NCBI GenBank assembly: GCA_946628545.1
Contig: CAMOWU010000017.1
Span: 1 to 43,758 of the forward strand
Reading direction: 5' to 3'
From: an uncultured Bacteroides sp.
GTDB taxonomy: Bacteria > Bacteroidota > Bacteroidia > Bacteroidales > Bacteroidaceae
Length of the DNA: 43,758 nucleotides
Part shown: one piece after another, positions 17,777-26,574 of the stretch
Numbering within the stretch: position 1 is the stretch's first letter
Layout: each line of letters opens with the position of its first letter
Translations under genes and position numbers: made by a program
The notes under the pieces: model-generated
Databases searched by the model: none
Seen by the model: only the letters and a program-made list of their open reading frames with translations
Told to the model about the DNA's origin: nothing

Positions 17777-19177
17777 ATGGAAAACAATCCATCACATCTT
17801 TGGGAGAAGTGTCTGTCCATAATCCATGACAATATTTCCCAACAACAATTCGACACTTGGTTCAAGTGCATCAACTTATGCACGTTCAAGGACCACAAGC
17901 TGACACTTATCGTGCCAAGCCCCTTCGTGTACGAATTTGTTGAGGAGCATTATCTGGACTTATTGAGAAAGACCATCACTAAGGTGTTTGGCAAAGACGT
18001 GACTTTGACTTATAAGGTACTCGAAGACGCACAGAATGACATCTACAGCCAAATAGACTCATCCAACAAAACCAACCTGCAGCCTTCACATACCACAAGA
18101 CCAGCCAATGTCACTCCCGAGCCTGTCACCTCTGCCGTGGCCGACGAACTCGACTCCCAACTCAATCCCAACTACAACTTCGAGAACTTCATCGAAGGGG
18201 CAAGCAACAAGTTGGTACGCAGTGTGGGTGAGGCGATCAGCAAAACCCCATCGCGCACCTTCAATCCCTTGTTCATCTATGGACACTCAGGAGTGGGAAA
18301 GACACACCTTGTGAACGCCATAGGACTACGCACGAAAGAACTGCACCCGCGCATGCGCGTGCTATACGTGAGCGCGCACCTCTTCCAAGTACAATACACC
18401 GACGCTGTCAGAAACAACAAGGTCAACGAGTTCATCACTTTCTACCAGACCATCGACATGCTGATCATCGATGATATACAGGAACTGTCGGGGAAAACGA
18501 AGACGCAACAAACATTCTTCCACATCTTCAACCACCTGCACATCAACGGCAAACAGATCATCATGACAGCCGACCGACCACCTATCGAGATCATCGGACT
18601 GGAGGAGAGGTTGCTCACACGCTTCAAGTGGGGACTGCAAGCAGAAATCGAAAAGCCGAACCAAGAGCTGCGCCGCATGATCCTGGAAGACAAAATACGC
18701 AAGAATGGCCTGATGATAGCCCCCAACGTGGTGGATTTCATCTCCAAGAACGTCAGCGAGAACATCCGCGACCTTGAGGGCATCATCAACTCTCTGCTGG
18801 CTCATTCCGTCGTCTATAACAACTGCGACATCGACATGCAGTTGGTCAATACCGTTCTTCCACGATTCATGCCTAAGCGCAACACTGAAATCACTATCGA
18901 CTTCATCATCGAGACTGTGTGCAACTACTTCAATGTCAGCAGTAAAGACATCTGTTCACAGTCGCGCAGGCAGCCCTACATCTACATCCGGCAAGTGGCC
19001 ATCTATCTGGCCAACAAACACACCGATGTGTCGAACGTACAGATTGGAAAGGCTTTCGGCGGCCGAAACCACGCCACTGTGCTGCACTCTATCACACAGA
19101 TGAAAAACCTCATCGAAACTGAAGAGAAGACCGCCACGGAAATCAGCAAGATCGAAGACCTGCTGGTTGGAGGATAA
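17777..19177 (+). CDS. dnaA: Chromosomal replication initiator DnaA
   Basis: A 466-residue AAA+ protein that binds DnaA boxes and opens the origin. Domain I starts MENNPSHLWEKCLSIIHDNI and includes FDTWFKCINL. A short linker rich in Thr, Pro and Asn follows. The AAA+ domain starts LNPNYNFENFIEGASNKL, with Walker A GHSGVGKTHLVNAIG, Walker B MLIIDDIQEL and sensor GLQAEIEKPNQELR. Domain IV ends with the DNA-binding signature around YIRQVAIYLANKHTDVSNVQIGKAFGGRNHATVLHSI. The frame has an in-frame ATG at 17765 and a TTG at 17726; 17777 best matches family N-termini, with 17765 possible. It is followed by a strong terminator. Confidence 0.95.
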   Translation: MENNPSHLWEKCLSIIHDNISQQQFDTWFKCINLCTFKDHKLTLIVPSPFVYEFVEEHYLDLLRKTITKVFGKDVTLTYKVLEDAQNDIYSQIDSSNKTNLQPSHTTRPANVTPEPVTSAVADELDSQLNPNYNFENFIEGASNKLVRSVGEAISKTPSRTFNPLFIYGHSGVGKTHLVNAIGLRTKELHPRMRVLYVSAHLFQVQYTDAVRNNKVNEFITFYQTIDMLIIDDIQELSGKTKTQQTFFHIFNHLHINGKQIIMTADRPPIEIIGLEERLLTRFKWGLQAEIEKPNQELRRMILEDKIRKNGLMIAPNVVDFISKNVSENIRDLEGIINSLLAHSVVYNNCDIDMQLVNTVLPRFMPKRNTEITIDFIIETVCNYFNVSSKDICSQSRRQPYIYIRQVAIYLANKHTDVSNVQIGKAFGGRNHATVLHSITQMKNLIETEEKTATEISKIEDLLVGG

Positions 19178-19198
19178 ACAACTCGATACCAACGACTT

Positions 19199-19233
19199 AA
19201 AAAGGCCGCTTGAACATTCAAGCGGCCTTTTTT
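19199..19233 (+). terminator. Intrinsic terminator after dnaA
   Basis: AAAAGGCCGCTTGAA pairs with TTCAAGCGGCCTTTT around a short loop and ends in T6. A clear rho-independent terminator. Confidence 0.9.
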
Positions 19234-19303
19234 GTAGGGACGCGACGTGTCGCGTCCGTTATGATCCGAATACGAGATTGCGACGTGTCGCGTCCGCCAC
19301 TAT
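19234..19303. repeat. Two palindromes of the TGTAGGGACGCGACG family
   Basis: A full unit at 19234-19258 (GTAGGGAC then GCGACGTGTCGCGTCC) and a partial unit at about 19278-19299 (GCGACGTGTCGCGTCC) lie between the dnaA terminator and the stop codon of the opposing lipoprotein gene. Unlike the copies at 14995, 24884 and 27268, these are not preceded by a promoter. Confidence 0.7.
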
Positions 19304-19310
19304 AAAACGA

Positions 19311-20399
19311 TTACTCGGGGAACGTGAAATCCACCTTCTGCACCCCTGGAGCATAGATGGTACGGAAGTCATCCTTCATGGAAATGACGTGGTAGCCAGC
19401 CTCGCGCCACTGCTGCCCCAACTTGAGGGCCTTGTCGCGGTTGGCATGGTCGCGGGTGTCATCGTCGGCTATGAGCATGAAGGCCGCGCAACGATACTTG
19501 TTGCTCAGACAGTAGTTGTGCATAGAGCAGTCACCACCACTGTTGCCAAACGACAACACGGGCACCTTGCCTATCTCCTGGCTGATCTGCAGCACCTTAT
19601 TGGTCTTCAAGTTCTTGATAATCAACTCATCGGTGCGCACCAGATTCTCCTCTTTTCCCATGGTGTAATCAACACCGGCCTCTTCGCCCTGACTGCTCGA
19701 CACCAGTTTCACATCCATACCAATCACCCTGTTGGGAGCAATGCCAAGAGGCTCTACCAAACTGCGGCAAATGAAGCGGTCGGAACCTGAAACCACATAG
19801 TAGGTGAAATCCTTGGACTTCAGATACTCAAAGACCTCCAACATGGGCTGGTAGAAACTTTCTCCATAGGTCATACCAGTGAAGCCGTTGGCGGGCTGCT
19901 GAGCATAAGCCTTCACATAGGCATCGAACTCAGCGAGTGTCATTCCAGAATAGGCCTTGGCTGCCGCACGCGCGTGGATCATATCAAAGTGTGCGGGCAG
20001 CGGCGTTCCCTGACGCACAAAATCCCTGATGTTCTGGGCGGCCTGACGCACGTCTTCTGGTGCCTTGTCCTTGTATGTGGGGTCGTCCAAGACACGATAC
20101 TCAAGCAGATTGTACTCAAAATAAGTGGGATAGAGCTCACCAACGAAAGTACCGTCCATATCGAAGGTGGCGATACGGTCTTCCACCTTGATGAAGTTGG
20201 GCGAAGCAGGGTTGGTCACGTCTTCCACATAATCCTTCAATGCCGACAGTGCCTCGCACTGGTTCCACGACTGAAAATACTTGATGTCAACTTGAGATTG
20301 GCTTTGTGGCTCATGATCGTCCTTGCCACACGATGTCATCATCGGACCGCAAATCAGGACAGCGGTCATCATCCATAAAAAAATCCTTTTCATCTTCAT
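19311..20399 (-). CDS. HAD-superfamily phosphatase lipoprotein
   Basis: A 362-residue exported protein with lipobox MMTSC (Cys24), so it is probably anchored in the envelope. The HAD core has motif I FDMDGTFVGE, motif II VVSGSDRF and motif IV LSFGNSGGD, with a long helical cap between I and II. The pattern resembles phosphoserine phosphatase-like HAD enzymes that act on phosphorylated substrates outside the cytoplasm. Alternative start MKRIF at 20393. The promoter-side region is the 12-bp repeat array shared with the end of the nitroreductase gene. Substrate unknown. Confidence 0.85.
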   Translation of the reverse strand: MKMKRIFLWMMTAVLICGPMMTSCGKDDHEPQSQSQVDIKYFQSWNQCEALSALKDYVEDVTNPASPNFIKVEDRIATFDMDGTFVGELYPTYFEYNLLEYRVLDDPTYKDKAPEDVRQAAQNIRDFVRQGTPLPAHFDMIHARAAAKAYSGMTLAEFDAYVKAYAQQPANGFTGMTYGESFYQPMLEVFEYLKSKDFTYYVVSGSDRFICRSLVEPLGIAPNRVIGMDVKLVSSSQGEEAGVDYTMGKEENLVRTDELIIKNLKTNKVLQISQEIGKVPVLSFGNSGGDCSMHNYCLSNKYRCAAFMLIADDDTRDHANRDKALKLGQQWREAGYHVISMKDDFRTIYAPGVQKVDFTFPE

Positions 20400-20457
20400 T
20401 GTTTATATGATTACTAAAATCTTTGCAGTATATATGAATGTCAAGATAGTAAGCAAT

Positions 20458-20694
20458 TACTCCCTATTCTACTCCCCCTTTAACTCCCTATTCTACTCCC
20501 ATTTTAACTTCCTCTTTAACTTCCCCTTTAACTTCCCCTTTAACTCCCTATTCTACTCCCATTTTAACTTCCTCTTTAACTTCCCTTTTAACTCCCCCTT
20601 TAACTTCCTCTTTAACTTCCATTTTAACTTCCATTTTAACTTCCCTTTTAACTTCCCCTTTAACTTCCATTTTAACTTCCCTTTTAACTTCCAT
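20458..20694. repeat. 12-bp tandem array, about 20 units
   Basis: Nearly perfect 12-bp units of AACTTCCCTTTT or AACTCCCTATTCT type fill the gap between the HAD lipoprotein start and the nitroreductase stop codon, which abuts the array. Both flanking genes are on the minus strand, so on the transcript it reads as purine-rich AAAGGGAAGTT units. A long frame crosses it on the plus strand but is only the repeat read as an FN-rich periodic peptide. Confidence 0.9.
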
Positions 20695-21432
20695 TTAAAC
20701 AAACCCCTGCATCTCCAAGGCCTCCATCAAGCCTTTCGACATGAAGACATTGTCGTTCTTCGTGTAGCGAACATCTGTAAAGACCTGGGCGAGTGTCTTT
20801 TTATTGTTCTCGGCGACGAAACGCTTGCTCTCTTCCAGACTCTCCTTATAAGCATAGATACGGTCGATGTCGGCAGGTAAGTAGTCTTTATATGTGTCGT
20901 GATGGAGGATGCCATCGAGTGGCAGACGGTCGGTCTGCTCTGGCCATTCATCGGGATAACCCACGGTGATGGTGGCCACAGGGAAGACAAGGCGGGGAAG
21001 ATTCAGCACACGGATGATGTCCTTGGGCATATAGACCGTCGTTCCCAAATAACAGGTCCCTAATCCCTCTGCCTCTGCCAAATTGCAGAAGGTCTGCGTC
21101 AGCAACAGCGTATCAGACGCGGCGTTGATGAAAGAGAGAAAGTTGTCGTAGCCAGGCTGGGCCTCACGCTGTTCACACCATTTCGACGCACGATTGAAGT
21201 CGGCGCAGAAAGTGAGCACAAGTGGCGCGCCCATGACCATCGGCTGGTTGAAATGCGCGGGGGCGAGCTCGGCCTTCACCTTGGGGTCTGTCGTAGCCAC
21301 CACACTGTAGAGCTGCATATTGCCCATCGTCGGCGTACGCATAGCTTCCTCAAGCAGACGATTCAACAAGTCCTGGGCTATCGGAGTGGATTTGTATTTA
21401 CGAATTGTTCGGCGTTCCTTGATTGTTGTCAT
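20695..21432 (-). CDS. Nitroreductase-family NAD(P)H:flavin oxidoreductase
   Basis: A 245-residue FMN enzyme of the nitroreductase fold, NfsA/NfrA-like. The N-terminus has the FMN-phosphate binding RRTIRKYKSTPI, followed by EEAMRTPTMGNMQLYSVV and, near residue 130, LAEAEGLGTCYLGTTVY, and VATITVGYPDEWPE near residue 175. These proteins reduce nitro compounds, quinones or free flavin with NAD(P)H in the cytoplasm. The substrate cannot be inferred. The C-terminal 50 residues form a helical extension. It has its own strong promoter at 21464-21495. Confidence 0.88.
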   Translation of the reverse strand: MTTIKERRTIRKYKSTPIAQDLLNRLLEEAMRTPTMGNMQLYSVVATTDPKVKAELAPAHFNQPMVMGAPLVLTFCADFNRASKWCEQREAQPGYDNFLSFINAASDTLLLTQTFCNLAEAEGLGTCYLGTTVYMPKDIIRVLNLPRLVFPVATITVGYPDEWPEQTDRLPLDGILHHDTYKDYLPADIDRIYAYKESLEESKRFVAENNKKTLAQVFTDVRYTKNDNVFMSKGLMEALEMQGFV

Positions 21433-21463
21433 ACTTTTCTTATTGATTAAACTTTTGCTATTA

Positions 21464-21495
21464 CAAAGTTAGCAAAGTATCAGTTAATGAACAAA
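21464..21495 (-). promoter_or_regulatory. Promoter of the nitroreductase gene
   Basis: On the minus strand, TTTG (21495-21492), a 20-bp spacer and TAACTTTG (21471-21464) give a full match to the Bacteroidetes consensus. The leader to the ATG at 21432 is about 25 nt. Confidence 0.8.
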
Positions 21496-21638
21496 TTATC
21501 ACACATAAAAATCATGGTCGAAAAAACATTTTGGAAAACTTTCGGTTGGAGTCAAAAAATTAAACTCCTGATTTCATGACACTTACATTTCAGAAAGAGA
21601 ATTTCTTTCTTTTCCGACAAATTTTATTGCTGAAAAAT

Positions 21639-21670
21639 TTTGCCATGTCGAGAAAGATGTTTAGTTTTGC
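21639..21670 (+). promoter_or_regulatory. Promoter of the class II ribonucleotide reductase gene
   Basis: TTTG at 21639-21642, a 20-bp spacer and TAGTTTTG at 21663-21670 followed by CA match the Bacteroidetes consensus. The leader to the ATG at 21782 is about 105 nt and A-rich. It has no recognisable cobalamin riboswitch (no B12-box-like block), and no NrdR-like box pair was noticed. The rest of the 349-bp gap from 21433 is AT-rich with nothing else evident. Confidence 0.8.
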
Positions 21671-21781
21671 AAAGATGTTTGATTTTCCGCATTTGTTGAA
21701 GTCTTCTTCTTTCTTACAACCTATCTTCAAAGACAAACAAGGAAATCGAATCAAGAGCACAAAACCAAAAAGAGAGACATC

Positions 21782-24319
21782 ATGAGTGACAGACCTACTT
21801 ACACCTACGAAGACGCGTTCAGGGCATCGCTTGAGTACTTCGGAGGTGATGAATTAGCCGCCCGCGTATGGGTGAACAAGTACGCGATGAAAGACTCCTT
21901 CGGCAACATCTATGAACGTTCGCCGGAGGACATGCACTGGCGTCTGGCCAACGAGATAGCACGTATCGAACAGAAATATCCCAACCCCATGTCGGCACAG
22001 GAACTGTTCGACCTGCTCGACCACTTCCGATACATCGTACCCGCTGGAAGCCCCATGACAGGTATAGGCAACGACTTCCAGGTGGCGTCGCTGTCCAACT
22101 GCTTCGTCATCGGCCTTGACGGGGATGCCGACTCCTACGGTGCCATCATCCGCATCGACGAGGAGCAGGTGCAGCTGATGAAACGACGTGGTGGCGTGGG
22201 ACATGACCTCTCACACATACGACCCAAAGGCACACCGGTGAAAAACTCGGCGCTGACATCCACAGGACTCGTTCCTTTCATGGAACGCTACTCCAACTCC
22301 ACACGCGAGGTGGCACAGGACGGACGCCGAGGCGCACTGATGCTCTCTGTCAGCATCAAGCACCCCGACTCGGAGTCGTTCATCGACGCCAAGATGACTG
22401 AGGGCAAGGTGACGGGAGCCAACGTGTCGGTACGTATCGACGACGAATTCATGAACGCCGCCATCAACAACCGCCCATACACACAGAAGTTCCCCATCGA
22501 CAGCGACACACCCATGGTGAGCAAGGAAATCGAGGCTGCCGCTCTGTGGAAGAAAATCGTACACAACGCATGGAAGTCGGCGGAGCCTGGAGTGCTCTTC
22601 TGGGACACCATCATACGAGAGTCTGTGCCCGACTGCTATGCCGACCTGGGCTACAAGACCATCTCCACCAACCCCTGCGGTGAGATACCCCTGTGTCCCT
22701 ACGACTCATGCCGACTGCTGGCCATCAACCTCTATAGCTACGTGGACGACCCCTTCACCAAGAAGGCTTCGTTCAACATGGCCAAGTTCCGCGACCACGT
22801 GGGCAAGGCACAGCGCATCATGGACGACATCATCGACCTTGAACTGGAAAAGATCGAACTGATCATGAAGAAGATCGACTCCGACCCGCAGAGCGAGGAA
22901 GTGAAAAGCGCTGAACGTCACCTCTGGGAGAAAATCTACGACAAGAGCAGCAAAGGACGCCGAACGGGCGTGGGCATCACCGCCGAGGGCGACATGCTCG
23001 CAGCCATGGGGCTGACCTACGGCACACCCGAGGCCACCTATTTCTCCACCGACATCCATAAGAACATCGCCATCGAGGCGTATCGCTCTTCGGTGAAGAT
23101 GGCAAAGGAGCGTGGTGCATTCGCCGTCTATGACGCTGAGCGCGAAAAGCACAACCCCTTCATCAACCGCATCAAGAGCGTCGATTCCGACCTCTACAAC
23201 GAGATGAAGCAATATGGCCGACGCAACATCGCCTGCCTCACCATCGCTCCTACCGGCACCACAAGTCTGATGACACAGACCACATCGGGCATCGAGCCTG
23301 TCTTCATGCCTGTATATAAGCGCCGCAGGAAGGTGAACCCCAACGACACCAACGTACACGTCGATTTCGTGGACGAGACGGGCGACTCCTTCGAGGAATA
23401 TCTGGTCTATCACCCCAAGTTCATCACTTGGATGCAAGTCAACGGCTACGACCCCAACCAACGCTACACACAGGCTGAGATTGATGCCATCGTGATGAAG
23501 TCTCCTTATTATAAAGCCACTGCCAACGACGTCGATTGGCTGGAGAAAGTGAAGATGCAAGGAGCCATTCAGAAATGGGTGGACCACAGCATCAGCGTCA
23601 CCATCAACCTGCCCAACAATGTGAGCGAGGAGCTGGTCAACCAACTCTATGTGGAGGCTTGGAGAAGCGGCTGCAAGGGATGCACGGTCTATCGCGACGG
23701 CTCACGTGCGGGTGTGCTCATCTCCGCCAAGAAGAAAGAGGAGAAGAAAGACTGCAACTGCATGCCCGAGGTGGTGGAGGTGCGTCCCAAGAGCCTGGAG
23801 TGCGACGTGGTGCGCTTCCAAAACAACAAGGAGAAGTGGGTGGCTTTCGTGGGACTGCTCAACGGCTACCCCTACGAGATTTTCACAGGTGTGCTCGACG
23901 ACGAAGACGGTATCGCACTGCCCAAGACGGTGTCGAAAGGACACATCATCAAGAACATCGGAGAAGACGGCATCAAACGCTACGACTTCCAGTTCGAGAA
24001 CCGACGTGGCTACAAGACCACCATCGAGGGACTCTCGGAGAAGTTCAACAAGGAATACTGGAACTACGCCAAGCTCATCAGCGGTGTGCTGCGCTACCGC
24101 ATGCCCCTGCTCCATGTGCTCAAACTGGTCAGCACACTCGACCTGGAGAACGCAAGCATCAACACCTGGAAGACGGGTGTCGAGCGCGCACTGAAAAAGT
24201 ATGTCACCGATGGCACCGAGGCCAAGGGACAGAAATGCCCTGTCTGCGGACATGAGTCACTGGTCTATCAAGAGGGATGCCTCATCTGCAAGCACTGCGG
24301 TAACTCGCGCTGCGGATAG
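21782..24319 (+). CDS. nrdJ: Adenosylcobalamin-dependent (class II) ribonucleoside reductase
   Basis: An 845-residue enzyme that makes deoxyribonucleotides using coenzyme B12 as radical source, working with or without oxygen. The N-terminal region has NDFQVASLSNCFVIG, with one of the redox Cys. The active-site loop is STNPCGEIPLCPYDSC, carrying the conserved Asn, thiyl-radical Cys and Glu. IAPTGTTSLM and CKGCTVYRDGSRAGVL follow. The C-terminus ends in a zinc-ribbon-like CPVCGHES...CLICKHCGNSRCG with redox Cys. The length matches the TIGR02504-type form. No separate small subunit lies nearby, as expected for class II. Confidence 0.95.
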   Translation: MSDRPTYTYEDAFRASLEYFGGDELAARVWVNKYAMKDSFGNIYERSPEDMHWRLANEIARIEQKYPNPMSAQELFDLLDHFRYIVPAGSPMTGIGNDFQVASLSNCFVIGLDGDADSYGAIIRIDEEQVQLMKRRGGVGHDLSHIRPKGTPVKNSALTSTGLVPFMERYSNSTREVAQDGRRGALMLSVSIKHPDSESFIDAKMTEGKVTGANVSVRIDDEFMNAAINNRPYTQKFPIDSDTPMVSKEIEAAALWKKIVHNAWKSAEPGVLFWDTIIRESVPDCYADLGYKTISTNPCGEIPLCPYDSCRLLAINLYSYVDDPFTKKASFNMAKFRDHVGKAQRIMDDIIDLELEKIELIMKKIDSDPQSEEVKSAERHLWEKIYDKSSKGRRTGVGITAEGDMLAAMGLTYGTPEATYFSTDIHKNIAIEAYRSSVKMAKERGAFAVYDAEREKHNPFINRIKSVDSDLYNEMKQYGRRNIACLTIAPTGTTSLMTQTTSGIEPVFMPVYKRRRKVNPNDTNVHVDFVDETGDSFEEYLVYHPKFITWMQVNGYDPNQRYTQAEIDAIVMKSPYYKATANDVDWLEKVKMQGAIQKWVDHSISVTINLPNNVSEELVNQLYVEAWRSGCKGCTVYRDGSRAGVLISAKKKEEKKDCNCMPEVVEVRPKSLECDVVRFQNNKEKWVAFVGLLNGYPYEIFTGVLDDEDGIALPKTVSKGHIIKNIGEDGIKRYDFQFENRRGYKTTIEGLSEKFNKEYWNYAKLISGVLRYRMPLLHVLKLVSTLDLENASINTWKTGVERALKKYVTDGTEAKGQKCPVCGHESLVYQEGCLICKHCGNSRCG

Positions 24320-24353
24320 GGCCTGAGCGTGATTCTGATGCCCCAAAAAGATT

Positions 24354-24379
24354 CGGACGCGACACGTCGTGTCCCTACC
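24354..24379. repeat. Palindrome of the TGTAGGGACGCGACG family, inverted copy
   Basis: CGGACGCGACACGTCG followed by TGTCCCTAC is the reverse complement of the family unit, placed between nrdJ and folB. No promoter precedes it on either strand at the spacing seen at the other copies. Confidence 0.65.
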
Positions 24380-24426
24380 CACATCTTAGGCATCATGAAA
24401 CAACAAAAAACAACTTGTCTCTGAAT

Positions 24427-24825
24427 ATGCTATCGACAATACTACTTAACAATGTCCGCTTCCACGCCTTTCATGGGGTAATGCCCCAGGAAAGGACCGT
24501 GGGAGCGGATTTCACTTTAAGCCTGCGACTGGAGGCTGACGTGTGGAACGCGGTCTGGAACGACACACTCGAGGGAACCATCAGCTACGCTGAGGTCTAT
24601 GACGTGGTCTGCCAAGAGATGAAACAGCCTTCCGCCCTACTGGAACATGTCTGTGGACGGATTGTCCGACGGCTGTTCCTCTCCTTCCCCACCCTGAACA
24701 ACGTATGGATCCGCCTGATGAAGGACAATCCTCCGGTCGGTGCGGAATGCCAAGGCATGGGAGTGGAGTTGGAAATCAGCAGGGAAGAAATGACTCATTC
24801 CCTCCTTTTTAACAACAATAAGTGA
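24427..24825 (+). CDS. folB: Dihydroneopterin aldolase
   Basis: A 132-residue enzyme of folate synthesis that cleaves 7,8-dihydroneopterin to 6-hydroxymethyl-dihydropterin and glycolaldehyde. It begins MLSTILLNNVRFHAFHGVMPQE, with the conserved Glu of the HGxxPxE region, and includes TISYAEVYDVV and SALLEHVCGRI. It carries the catalytic Lys in RLMKDNPPVGAE. An in-frame TTG at 24415 is less likely than the ATG at 24427. Length is near standard. It follows nrdJ by 107 bp with a palindromic repeat between them. Confidence 0.9.
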   Translation: MLSTILLNNVRFHAFHGVMPQERTVGADFTLSLRLEADVWNAVWNDTLEGTISYAEVYDVVCQEMKQPSALLEHVCGRIVRRLFLSFPTLNNVWIRLMKDNPPVGAECQGMGVELEISREEMTHSLLFNNNK

Positions 24826-24866
24826 TATTTTCTTGTCGTTAAAGGGCTTATTTGAATTTTTTTTCA

Positions 24867-24910
24867 TATTTTTGCATTTAAAATGTAGGGACGCGACGTG
24901 TCGCGTCCGC
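24867..24910 (+). promoter_or_regulatory. -7 element and 5' palindrome of the MFS transporter gene
   Basis: TATTTTTG at 24867-24874, followed by CA, matches TAnnTTTG. The palindromic unit (TGTAGGGAC, then GCGACGTGTCGCGTCC) starts 9 nt later at 24884. A second shorter piece, CGGATGCGACAC, follows at 24918. A -33 motif at 20 bp is not evident. Confidence 0.55.
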
Positions 24911-24958
24911 AAGTGTTTCGGATGCGACACTAACTAAAACAAAATACACTAAAAAACA

Positions 24959-26437
24959 ATGAGTCCTTTACAAACAAAGAAAATGACCAACTACCGTTGG
25001 GTGATCTGCGCTATGCTGTTCTTTGCCACAACGGTGAACTACCTCGACCGTCAGGTTCTGTCGCTGACTTATCCTGGCACAGGTGGTATCCAGGAGGAAT
25101 TTGGATGGAGCGACGAGAACTACGGCACCATCACCTCCATTTTCTCTATCTTCTATGCTGTGTGCATGTTGTTCGCCGGCAAGTTCATCGACTGGATGGG
25201 CACCAAGAAAGGTTATCTGTGGAGCATCTTCATCTGGAGCACCGGCGCCGTGCTGCACGCTTTCTGCGGTATCGCCACCAGCGGTATCGTCTGCGGCGAC
25301 TGGTTCCAGGGATTCGAAGGAGCACTCGAGACACTGCGACAGTTCCGTGCTTCCGGTGCTGCCGACGCCGCCCTGCTGATCTCCACCACGAGTGTGTGGC
25401 TGTTCCTTGGCGCGCGTTGTATCCTCGCTCTTGGTGAGGCAGGCAACTTCCCCGCAGCCATCAAGGTGACAGCTGAGTACTTCCCCAAAAGAGACCGCGC
25501 CTACGCCACTGCCATCTTCAACAGCGGTGCCAGTGTGGGTGCACTCATCGCTCCATTCACCATCCCTATCCTGGCCAAGTACTTCGGTTGGGAAATGGCG
25601 TTCATCGTGATTGGTGCCCTGGGCTACATCTGGATGGCGTTCTGGATCTTCCTCTACAAGAAACCATCCGAGAATCCCCGTGTCAACGATGTGGAGCTGA
25701 CCTACATCAACCAGGATGCAGAGACCGACGGCGACCCCAAGGACGCCAACGACGAGGGCAAGGAGATTCCTTTCCTCAAGTGCTTCAGCTATCCACAGAC
25801 TTGGTCGTTCATCGTGGGTAAGTTCATGACCGACGGTGTGTGGTGGTTCTTCCTCTTCTGGACACCTGCCTACCTCAAGACTCAGTTCGACATCAACCCG
25901 ACAGACACAGAGGGTATGGTTCTCATCTTCGTGCTCTACCTCATCACAATGCTGAGCATCATAGGTGGTAAACTGCCTACAGTCTTCATCAACAAAGGCA
26001 TGAATCCCTACGCCGGACGTATGCGCGCCATGCTCATCTTCGCCTTCTTCCCATTGTTGGTGCTGCTGGCACAGCCTCTGGGCAAGTTCTCGCCATGGCT
26101 GCCCATCATCATCATCGGTATAGCCGGTGCTGCACACCAGAGCTGGTCGGCAAACATCTTCTCCACCATCGGCGACATGTTCCCCAAGTCGGCCATCGCT
26201 ACCATCACGGGTATCGGAGGCATGGCTGGTGGTATAGGCTCTTACTTCATCCAGCAGGGTGCAGGTAGCCTCTTCACTTATGCCGAGAACCAGGGTTCTG
26301 CATTCACCTTCGCTGGTTTCGAGGGAAAGCCCGCTGGCTACTTCATCATCTTCTGCATCTGCGCTGTAGCCTACCTCGTGGGATGGATCATCATGAAGAT
26401 CCTCGTGCCTAAGTACAAGCCCGTCATCGTGGAATAA
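24959..26437 (+). CDS. MFS transporter, anion:cation symporter type (hexuronate transporter-like)
   Basis: A 492-residue inner-membrane carrier with about 12 membrane segments. The first segment starts MTNYRWVICAMLFFATTVNY and is followed by LDRQVLSL, which is typical of the hexuronate and galactonate (ExuT/DgoT) branch. The loop GKFIDWMGTKKG is the MFS signature between helices 2 and 3. RCILALGEAGNFPAAIKVTAEYFPKRDRA in helices 4-5 is a strong ACS-family hallmark. A charged cytosolic loop of about 40 residues (ELTYINQD...) lies mid-protein. It probably imports hexuronates or similar sugar acids with protons or sodium, but no sugar-acid catabolic gene is nearby to confirm this. Confidence 0.88.
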   Translation: MSPLQTKKMTNYRWVICAMLFFATTVNYLDRQVLSLTYPGTGGIQEEFGWSDENYGTITSIFSIFYAVCMLFAGKFIDWMGTKKGYLWSIFIWSTGAVLHAFCGIATSGIVCGDWFQGFEGALETLRQFRASGAADAALLISTTSVWLFLGARCILALGEAGNFPAAIKVTAEYFPKRDRAYATAIFNSGASVGALIAPFTIPILAKYFGWEMAFIVIGALGYIWMAFWIFLYKKPSENPRVNDVELTYINQDAETDGDPKDANDEGKEIPFLKCFSYPQTWSFIVGKFMTDGVWWFFLFWTPAYLKTQFDINPTDTEGMVLIFVLYLITMLSIIGGKLPTVFINKGMNPYAGRMRAMLIFAFFPLLVLLAQPLGKFSPWLPIIIIGIAGAAHQSWSANIFSTIGDMFPKSAIATITGIGGMAGGIGSYFIQQGAGSLFTYAENQGSAFTFAGFEGKPAGYFIIFCICAVAYLVGWIIMKILVPKYKPVIVE

Positions 26438-26456
26438 GCGATTCCCACCACTATAG

Positions 26457-26495
26457 AAAGACTGCGGATTCATCTTGAATTCGCAGTCTTTTTTT
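26457..26495 (+). terminator. Intrinsic terminator after the MFS gene
   Basis: AAAGACTGCGGATTCA pairs imperfectly with TGAATTCGCAGTCTTT and is followed by a run of T. A clear terminator. Confidence 0.88.
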
Positions 26496-26574
26496 ATACT
26501 ATTCAGTTCACATATTGGGACGAAATGTATCACGTACACCACTGACAATCAATAAATTACACACTTATAACATA

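Noticed and set aside
20458-20694. CRISPR array
   Set aside because: The units are 12 bp and contiguous, without spacers, and no cas genes are present.
20323-20880. A 185-codon plus-strand frame with regular FNFPFNF repeats
   Set aside because: It is the 12-bp tandem array read in one frame, extended into the antisense of the nitroreductase gene. It has no start-side support or domain.
21671-21781. Possible cobalamin riboswitch before the B12-dependent reductase
   Set aside because: The leader is only about 105 nt, A-rich and lacks a B12-box-like block or strong helices.
22706-23644. Long minus-strand frame inside nrdJ, and similar long frames opposite glmS, thrS and the encapsulin gene
   Set aside because: These are antisense shadows caused by GC-biased codon use in conserved genes.
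24968-26548. Long minus-strand frame (526 codons) opposite the MFS gene
   Set aside because: It is the complement of a clear membrane transporter and consists of acidic and His-rich shadow sequence. No promoter or family resemblance.
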